A stretch of 37,547 bases of DNA, taken from positions 1-37,547 of the forward strand of contig JBKQPR010000075.1 of assembly GCA_052144935.1 (NCBI GenBank). Direction: 5' to 3'. How positions within the stretch are numbered: position 1 is the first letter of the stretch; every line of letters starts with the position of its first letter. The notes below the pieces were generated by a model. That model was not told where the DNA came from. It saw only the letters and a list, made by a program, of their open reading frames with translations, and ran no database searches. Positions 31,710 through 37,547 of the stretch are shown one piece after another. Origin of the DNA: JOPF133 sp052144935. GTDB taxonomy: Bacteria > Acidobacteriota > Terriglobia > Bryobacterales > Bryobacteraceae. A program made the position numbers and the translations under genes.

Positions 31710-33257
31710 GTGCGAAATCTAAAAGGGATGACAGGCCCTCTTTCCACAAAGCCGGTGGCGGCTGACGATTGGCGCGTTTGGGAGAAGGATCGTAAGCGCG
31801 TCGAGCAGGAGATCGTGGAAGGGCGTCCGTTCCAAGTGTGGGACACCGAACGGGGACGCTTCGACGCCATGTTCGACTTCCTCCTGGACAGCGGACTGTG
31901 GGACGCCGCCACCGGGATGCGGCCCTCCAAGCTGAAAAAGGACAATGGAATCTGCTACTCGCTGCTCAACGGCGTGGAGTGCTTGCGGGAGATGGCCGGC
32001 ATCGACGCGCCGACCAACTGCGGCCCGCTCCTAAAAGACCCCTACCTGCTGGAACGGATCGGCTTCACTGCGGAACGAATCCGGGACTGCCTGGAGAAGG
32101 ACCGGACCGTGGTGGATCCCGAGACGCTATTGAACCATCTCAGCCGTTTCACCGAAAAGGATCTGGAAGACGGTTTTCTGGAACACTTGCAGGTCATTCG
32201 CCGAAAGCGCTGGTTACGCGGCGGCGTGTACGCCGTGGATGGCCACGATATCGTGATCCCTTACGGGAAGGCCTATGAGCGAGCACGCCGCACCAGCGAA
32301 GGCGCCTACGGCTACAAACTGTTAGTCCTGCTCAACCTGCAAGCCGGCTGCGAGCTGATCGTGGGGTATGTGCTGGGCGGACTGGAGGAGAGTGAAATCA
32401 CCATGCTGCGGCGCCTGTTGGCGCGCTTGGATCGGGCTGTAGGGCCGTTGCGGGAGTGGCTGAAGATTCTGCTGTTGGATCGCGGTTACTGGGGAGCGGA
32501 CCTGTTTTGCGAACTCAAACAGGATTATGGGATCGACTTCGTGAGCCGGGTGCGGGACGAGAAGATGGATGTGAATGGCTCCATCCAGCGGCAACTGGAG
32601 GAAGCCGATCGCGATTGGACGGAGATCGCAGAAGAGCGCCAGTTCTCGGGGCGCTGGGAGACCCAGAAAGTGCGTTTGACGGCGTTGCGGCCGATCGCGC
32701 TATTGGGCGACAAGCCGCCGCATCGTCAAATTGCGGTGAATGTGGTGGTGGCCGTTCAATCCCATGCGGACGGCTCGCCCATCCGGGATAAAAAAGGAAA
32801 AGACATCTCTCAGACCGATTATGTGACCAGCCTTTCGCCCGGAAGGTATGGAGTCAAAGTCCGGCGGTTCTATCGAGGCCGCTGGGGCATCGAGAATCAA
32901 GGGTTCCGTTCGCTGTCGCAGACCTGGGATATCGACCGGCCGGCCGGGCACAGCTACGGAGCGGTGTTGGGGCGGTTAGTCTTCGTGTTCATGATCTACA
33001 ATGCGCGTCATTTGTTCGAGCAGCAAAGCCGGCATCGGCCGGACTATGCGGAGGAGTTGCGGCAGATGCGCCGCTACGGTCCGGAGGTTAGCTTGGCAGG
33101 AGCCACGATTATCGCGCTGACGGCTTCCGGGTACTGCTGCGCGCTGTCGTCCGGGGAGATGCTCCAGTTGCAAAAGCGACGCTTGGTCAAGATGATGCAG
33201 CGGGGTTTGCAGAAGGGGAAATCGCTACAGGAGGTGATCGAGGAACTCGACCATTAA
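31710..33257 (+). CDS. DDE transposase, IS4-like
   Basis: Encodes 515 residues from a GTG at 31710 (an ATG at 31728 is the alternative). The catalytic DDE residues fit as D177 in YAVDGHDIVIPYG, D257 in LLLDRGYWGAD and E395 in FYRGRWGIENQGFR; the last matches the IS4-type Y-x2-R-x3-E spacing. The protein appears full length and intact. It forms a transposon-like unit with the DUF6788-like gene 49 bp upstream. I could not identify terminal inverted repeats, so the element boundaries are unknown. Confidence 0.8.
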   Translation: MRNLKGMTGPLSTKPVAADDWRVWEKDRKRVEQEIVEGRPFQVWDTERGRFDAMFDFLLDSGLWDAATGMRPSKLKKDNGICYSLLNGVECLREMAGIDAPTNCGPLLKDPYLLERIGFTAERIRDCLEKDRTVVDPETLLNHLSRFTEKDLEDGFLEHLQVIRRKRWLRGGVYAVDGHDIVIPYGKAYERARRTSEGAYGYKLLVLLNLQAGCELIVGYVLGGLEESEITMLRRLLARLDRAVGPLREWLKILLLDRGYWGADLFCELKQDYGIDFVSRVRDEKMDVNGSIQRQLEEADRDWTEIAEERQFSGRWETQKVRLTALRPIALLGDKPPHRQIAVNVVVAVQSHADGSPIRDKKGKDISQTDYVTSLSPGRYGVKVRRFYRGRWGIENQGFRSLSQTWDIDRPAGHSYGAVLGRLVFVFMIYNARHLFEQQSRHRPDYAEELRQMRRYGPEVSLAGATIIALTASGYCCALSSGEMLQLQKRRLVKMMQRGLQKGKSLQEVIEELDH

Positions 33258-33643
33258 AGCGTAAAGCGATGGCCGGCGAGAGACAAGATTGGCGAGAAGG
33301 AACTTTCGATTTGTCTCAACGGGAAGGAGGTGATGACGGAAGGCGAACAATAGACGAATAAACAACGACACCACGACGACAGCGCTGTCCGGGCTGACAC
33401 GATCCCACTCGCGCCGGTGAAACTCCAGAATCAGCGAAGTAGCGAGGCTAGCCGGGTCCGAGGGGGGGCTTGTTCTTTGAAAATCGAATCGCGAAAGCGC
33501 GCAAACATGAATTGCGCCCTTTTTTTCCGAGTGCTAGGCCAAGAGGGGTGGTGTCGCCATTTCTACTTTCGATTCTTCAGACCAAAGCGGCGTTCATGCC
33601 CTCTACCATACACCATTTGCTATTCTGAGAGTCTACCTTCACG
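33258..33643. other. Unexplained region after the transposase
   Basis: About 385 bp with no gene. It contains an AAGGAGGTGATG stretch (33325-33336) not followed by an ORF, purine-rich DNA, and a G-rich stretch leading into GCTTGTTCTTTGAAAATCG (around 33467-33485). The transposon end may lie here. Its promoter-like part for the aminotransferase gene would be near 33600, which is AT-rich. Confidence 0.45.
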
Positions 33644-34840
33644 ATGTACATTAAAAAGCAACGCTTACTGACTCCCGGTCCGACGCCTCTCTATCCTCCG
33701 GCACTGCACGCCATGATGGCTTCGGATATCCATCACCGCACGGAGGATTTTCGCAAGGCCTACCGCTCCTGCCTCAGCGACCTGAAGGAAGTCATGGGCA
33801 CGGCCCACGATGTGCTCCTGTTCGCGTCGTCCGGCACCGGCGCCATGGACGCCGCGGTTTCCAATCTGTTTTCCAAGGGCGACAAGGTCGTCGTCTGCGT
33901 GGCCGGAAAATTCGGCGAGCGCTGGGCCGAGATCGCCAAGGCTTACGGACTGGATGCCCAGGTAATCGCCGTGCCCTACGGCCAGGTGGTGCGGCCGGAG
34001 CAGGTGCAGGCAGCGCTGGATCGCGAACCCGCTACCCGCGGCGTATTCGTGCAGGCTTCGGAAACCTCCACCGGCGCCGCGCATGATGTCGAGGCCATCG
34101 CGGCCGCGGTCCGACCCACCCCCGCCATCCTGGTGGTGGACGCCATCACCGGCCTGGGCACCATGCCGCTGGATATCGATGGCTGGGGGCTCGACGTGGT
34201 CATCGGCGGCTCGCAGAAGGCCTTCATGATTCCGCCGGGGCTGGCATTTATGTCCGTCAGTCCCAAGGCCTGGCAGTTCGCCGAGACCGCCGCGCTGCCG
34301 CATTATTACTTCAACCTGAAGAAGGAAAAGAAGAGCGGCGATGCCGGCGAATCGAGCTGGACGCCCGCCACCTCGCTGATCCTGGCGCTGGACGAAGCCC
34401 TGAAATACGTGAAGCAACTGGGCATGGCGCACCTGGTCGAGAACGCACGGCTCCTCGCCGAAGCCACCCGCGCGGCCATCGGCAGCCTGGGCCTGGATCT
34501 GTTCGCGGCCGCTTCGCCCGGCTCTTCGGTGACCGCCGTCAGAGCGCCCGCGGGCATGGATTCGGGCGTGATCGTGAAAGAGTTCCGCAGCCGCTTCGGC
34601 GCCGTCATCGCCAACGGACAAGGCTCCATGAAGGGGCAGATTTTCCGCATCGCGCACCTGGGTTATTTCGATTTCGCCGACCTCTTCGCGGTCGTCGCGG
34701 GCCTCGAGATCATCCTCAATGCCAACGGCTTCCCGGTCGCCTATGGAACCGGCGTGGCAGCCGTCCAGCAGGTTTACGAGCGCGCCGCCGTGCGGCCGCA
34801 CGGCGAGCCAATCGCCAAGCCCCAGCCGGTGGCGGTGTAA
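33644..34840 (+). CDS. Class V aminotransferase, alanine/serine-glyoxylate or phosphoserine type
   Basis: Encodes 398 residues of PLP-dependent class V aminotransferase. The N-terminal LLTPGPTPLYPPAL, FASSGTGAMDAAV (residues 60-72), the Asp in VVDAITGLG and the PLP lysine K192 in IGGSQKAFMIPPG are clear. Family members act on alanine, serine or glyoxylate. Its stop lies 13 bp before the serA start, so it is probably cotranscribed, and by context it may supply the phosphoserine aminotransferase step instead of SerC. That is inference from position. No strong ribosome binding site is seen before ATG 33644. Confidence 0.87.
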   Translation: MYIKKQRLLTPGPTPLYPPALHAMMASDIHHRTEDFRKAYRSCLSDLKEVMGTAHDVLLFASSGTGAMDAAVSNLFSKGDKVVVCVAGKFGERWAEIAKAYGLDAQVIAVPYGQVVRPEQVQAALDREPATRGVFVQASETSTGAAHDVEAIAAAVRPTPAILVVDAITGLGTMPLDIDGWGLDVVIGGSQKAFMIPPGLAFMSVSPKAWQFAETAALPHYYFNLKKEKKSGDAGESSWTPATSLILALDEALKYVKQLGMAHLVENARLLAEATRAAIGSLGLDLFAAASPGSSVTAVRAPAGMDSGVIVKEFRSRFGAVIANGQGSMKGQIFRIAHLGYFDFADLFAVVAGLEIILNANGFPVAYGTGVAAVQQVYERAAVRPHGEPIAKPQPVAV

Positions 34841-34853
34841 CCGGCCCATCCCT

Positions 34854-36446
34854 ATGAACATCCTGATTGCCGAGCCACTCGCGCCGGCTGGAATCGAGTT
34901 GTTCCGTTCCCAGCCGGGCTGGAATACGATCGTTTCCACACCCAAGGAATATGCCCGCCATCTCCCCGAGGCGGACGCCCTGCTGGTGCGCAGCGCCGTG
35001 CAGGTGACGGCCGAGGTGCTGGCCCGGGCGCCCCGGCTGCGCGTGGTGGGGCGCGCCGGCGTGGGCGTGGACAACGTGGATCTGGATGCGGCCACCGCGG
35101 CCGGCGTCCTGGTGATGAACACCCCCGGCGGCAACGCCATCTCGGTGGCCGAGCACACCCTCGCGGTGATGCTGGCCATGGCGCGCCACATCCCCCAGGC
35201 CGACGCCTCCACGCGCGGCGGCAAGTGGGAGAAAAAGAAATTCCTGGGCAGCGAGCTGCGCGGCAAGACGCTGGGCATCGTGGGCCTGGGCAGCATCGGC
35301 CGCGAGGTGGTGAAGCGCGCCCGCGCCTTCGAAATGCGCATCGTGGCGCACGACCCCTACGTGACTTCCAAGATCGCGCACGATCTGGGCGTGGAGCTGG
35401 TAGACCTGGCGGCGCTCTATGCGGCCAGCGATTACATCACCCTGCACCTGGCCTCCACGCCCGAAACCCAGGGCATGCTGGGGCGCGCGGCCTTCGCCCA
35501 GATGAAGCCCGGGGTTCGCATTGTCAACTGCGCGCGCGGCGAGCTGGTGGACGAAACCGCCCTGGCCGAGGCGCTCGAATCCGGCCACGTGGCCGGCGCG
35601 GCGCTGGACGTGTTCGGCACGGAGCCGCCGCCGGCCGGCGATCCGCTGTTCGCGGCGCCGGGCGTGCTGGCCACTCCGCACATCGGTGGATCCACCGAAG
35701 AAGCTCAGGAGATCGTGGGTGTGCGGATCGCCGAACAGGTGGTCGAGTACCTGAAAAATGGCGTCGCCATCAACGCCGTCAACATGCCGGCATTGTCCCC
35801 CGAGCAGTACCGCGCGCTGGCGCCCTACGCCATGCTGGCCGAGAGGCTGGGCACGTTGGCGGCGCACATCGCCTCCGGCAACCCTCACCGCGTGCGGCTG
35901 GTGTATTTCGGCAAAATCGGCGATGGCAACACCAACCTGCTGCGCAACGCCGGAATCGCGGGGGTGCTGAGCCGCTCGGTTTCCACCCGCGTCAACCTGG
36001 TGAACGCCATGCCCATTGCCGGGCAGCGCGGCTGGAACATCTCCGAGCGGCATGAACAGCGCGCCGGGCACATCGATTCCATCTGCCTGCAGCTCGAAAC
36101 CGACCGCGGCGTGACCACCGTGGAGGGCGCCGTCTTTCTGGGCAAGCCGCGCTTGACGCAGGTGGACGGCATCTTCTGCGAAGCCGCCCTGGAAGGCTTT
36201 CTGATTTTCATGAAGAACCAGGACGTGCCCGGCGTGATCGGCCACGTGGGCACGGTGCTGGGCCGCAACGCGATCAACATCGCCAACTTCTCGCTAGGCC
36301 GCCGCGAGGCTCCCGCCGCGCCCGGCGAGCCGCTGGAGGCGTTGGCGGTCGTCTCCACCGACGAGCTGGTGCCCGAGAGCGTGCTGGCGCAGTTGCGCGA
36401 GAACCCGGCGGTCCGTTTTGCGCGCGCGGTGGAGTTTCGGGTGTAA
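34854..36446 (+). CDS. serA: D-3-phosphoglycerate dehydrogenase
   Basis: Encodes 530 residues, the full long form. It oxidises 3-phosphoglycerate to 3-phosphohydroxypyruvate, the first step of serine synthesis in the cytoplasm. NAD binding is shown by GIVGLGSIGR (residues 141-150), and the catalytic residues are R229 (NCARGELVDE), E257 (FGTEPPP) and H276 (TPHIGGST). The allosteric substrate-binding domain covers about 315-450, and an ACT domain about 455-530 probably senses serine. The gene is 13 bp after the class V aminotransferase. The start ATG 34854 gives the family N-terminus MNILIAEPL; the open frame to 34719 overlaps the upstream gene. Confidence 0.93.
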   Translation: MNILIAEPLAPAGIELFRSQPGWNTIVSTPKEYARHLPEADALLVRSAVQVTAEVLARAPRLRVVGRAGVGVDNVDLDAATAAGVLVMNTPGGNAISVAEHTLAVMLAMARHIPQADASTRGGKWEKKKFLGSELRGKTLGIVGLGSIGREVVKRARAFEMRIVAHDPYVTSKIAHDLGVELVDLAALYAASDYITLHLASTPETQGMLGRAAFAQMKPGVRIVNCARGELVDETALAEALESGHVAGAALDVFGTEPPPAGDPLFAAPGVLATPHIGGSTEEAQEIVGVRIAEQVVEYLKNGVAINAVNMPALSPEQYRALAPYAMLAERLGTLAAHIASGNPHRVRLVYFGKIGDGNTNLLRNAGIAGVLSRSVSTRVNLVNAMPIAGQRGWNISERHEQRAGHIDSICLQLETDRGVTTVEGAVFLGKPRLTQVDGIFCEAALEGFLIFMKNQDVPGVIGHVGTVLGRNAINIANFSLGRREAPAAPGEPLEALAVVSTDELVPESVLAQLRENPAVRFARAVEFRV

Positions 36447-36462
36447 GGTAGTCCCCGGGCTG

Positions 36463-37116
36463 TTACTGCCCTGCGACCGATCCGTCCTCCAGGTTGATCC
36501 GCACCGTCTTACCCCCAGAGGATTCGTGAATCGGTTGCCGGTAGTCTCTCGAGAACTCAAAAGTCCCTCCCACAAACCACTCGGGCGTATGGTCGCTCCA
36601 GACCGAGGGGATTGTGGCGAGTCTGTCAGGCGGCCAGAATTCCCGCGGGGTAACGTCCTTAATGAAGACACCATGATCGGGGCCTTCCCCTACCGGTTCG
36701 CCCGGGTGATCCCGTTTGCGATAAATCGTCAGGAGCGCCGAATCCTCGGCAAATAAAGATCCCGTTCGGAGGAGAATAATGAACTCACCGTCATCGGTGA
36801 CCAGCGGCAGGGGGCACTCCGGTTGATTGTGCAAGCTGCTGGAATCCAGGACCACGCTCCAAAGCGCCCAGTTCGTCCAATACGTCGCTGGCGCAACCAA
36901 TCGGTCTTTTTCGTTGATGAAATTCTCCTTTGGGAAGACCTCTAACGCCACGCGCCGAGTCTTCACCGAAATCTCTTCCTCCGGTTCGACAGGAACGTCC
37001 GTAACCACCACCATGAAGTGCCCATGATCCGAGCTGACTGCCTTGACGCATGGAAAGAGATGTCCGGCCACTCCCGGCCATGCGCAGGCAAGCATCGGAA
37101 ACAGAATACGCGCCAA
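36463..37116 (-). CDS. Hypothetical secreted-looking protein
   Basis: Encodes about 217 residues. I do not recognise the family. A hydrophobic N-terminus (LARILFPMLACAWPGVAGHL) suggests a signal peptide or lipoprotein-like segment, then a beta-rich region with many Trp and Pro (VAPATYWTNWALWSVVL, DDGEFIILLRTGSLF, VWSDHTPEWFVGGTFEFS). It ends INLEDGSVAGQ. The start is uncertain: an AAAGGAG precedes a TTG at 37116, ATG 37095 is inside the hydrophobic stretch, and the frame is open to a GTG at 37203. It is convergent with serA, with stops 16 bp apart. Confidence 0.6.
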   Translation of the reverse strand: MARILFPMLACAWPGVAGHLFPCVKAVSSDHGHFMVVVTDVPVEPEEEISVKTRRVALEVFPKENFINEKDRLVAPATYWTNWALWSVVLDSSSLHNQPECPLPLVTDDGEFIILLRTGSLFAEDSALLTIYRKRDHPGEPVGEGPDHGVFIKDVTPREFWPPDRLATIPSVWSDHTPEWFVGGTFEFSRDYRQPIHESSGGKTVRINLEDGSVAGQ

Positions 37117-37203
37117 GGTCAACTGCTCCTTTGGGAGCACGTCGATCCGCCTCATCGTCAAGTCTACCGCGGCGAATCCAGCTTGGCCGGTTATTCCGGT
37201 CAC

Positions 37204-37547
37204 AAAAAGCGTGAAAGAGATTTCCGAACTGGCTCAATCACTTGCAAGCCCTCGCATCCTTCACGCCAGGACTCGTCTGCTACTCTGAAACCGAAGTAGG
37301 AGCTGCTGATTGGTTGCCTGCAGTCCTCGCGGTATCGTTCGCCGGAGCCCAACCTAGGGGGCCTTAAATCCGGAGCACGAGCGATCAACGCTTCCTAAAA
37401 CCTGCCGTAGGGGTTCATTAAACCTAAAACCGGCGATTCAGAAATAGGCTGAAGTGGCAAGTAGCTGGTATTGTTAGCGATGGCCTTGGAAAAGGAAGTT
37501 GCCGTTGTTCACCCGGAAGGTGAGCAGGAATTGGTGGTAGTCGGGGG
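37204..37547. other. Unresolved right-edge sequence
   Basis: No complete gene. A minus-strand ORF of 62 codons (37200-37388) with a SYFGFRVADESW segment may be a fragment. On the minus strand at the window edge, 37479-37547 reads PDYHQFLLTFRVNNGNFLFQ and then a stop, possibly the end of a gene that runs off the window. On the plus strand an ATG at 37480 opens a frame to the edge. I cannot decide between these. Confidence 0.3.

Noticed and set aside
1..37547. CRISPR array, rRNA or phage structural genes
   Set aside because: No regularly spaced direct repeats with unique spacers, no rRNA-like segment and no capsid, portal or terminase-like protein was seen.

Overview
The window is GC-rich and reads like a chromosomal segment of an Acidobacteriota member of the Solibacter/Bryobacter type. 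This is inferred from the style of the genes: two very large outer-membrane receptors with an N-terminal carboxypeptidase-regulatory-like domain, a secreted protein built from tandem Ig-like repeats with a C-terminal region resembling Solibacter secreted proteins, Tat-exported enzymes, and DUF3341-like and FlK-like proteins. No rRNA, tRNA or CRISPR array was found.

Layout. 1-5.2 kb: a gene remnant, an altronate dehydratase-like gene (minus), a GNAT acetyltransferase, a divergent ArnT-type glycosyltransferase and a GRP/ureide-permease-like transporter. 5.2-11.5 kb: a first TonB-receptor-like protein, small envelope or stress proteins and an ankyrin protein. 11.5-18.7 kb: a Tat-exported TIM-barrel isomerase-like protein, an FlK-like thioesterase, then a tight molybdenum hydroxylase operon (2Fe-2S subunit, large subunit, FAD subunit, CoxG-like protein) whose last gene overlaps a gluzincin-type peptidase with TPR-like repeats. 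18.7-19.9 kb: a VapBC module with a frameshifted toxin, then a small zinc-ribbon/LuxR regulator. 20.0-27.3 kb: a 970-residue repeat protein, a deleted receptor pseudogene carrying a small MITE-like insertion, and the intact 1157-residue receptor that resembles it. 27.5-31.2 kb: a Tat-signal HisC-like aminotransferase, a SulP transporter without a STAS domain and a Uma2-family protein. 31.3-33.3 kb: a transposon-like pair (DUF6788-like protein plus DDE transposase). 33.6-36.4 kb: a class V aminotransferase next to serA, probably serine biosynthesis. The right edge holds an unknown secreted-looking protein and unresolved sequence.

The most unusual signals are: (1) a 99-bp inverted-repeat element inside the receptor pseudogene, flanked by TAA duplications, whose empty site can be read in the neighbouring paralogue; (2) a 12-bp minisatellite (GGGGTGCCCNNN ending in GGGCCC) found at four separate places, in three genes as translated insertions or tails; (3) the zinc-ribbon LuxR protein beside a secreted repeat protein; (4) a molybdenum hydroxylase cluster with the non-CO active-site motif AYRGAGR, preceded by an FlK-like thioesterase with its catalytic triad at exact spacing. 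I did not find a clear new defence or mobile system; the pair at 31.3-33.3 kb and the sequence after it are the best candidates for undescribed mobile-element biology.
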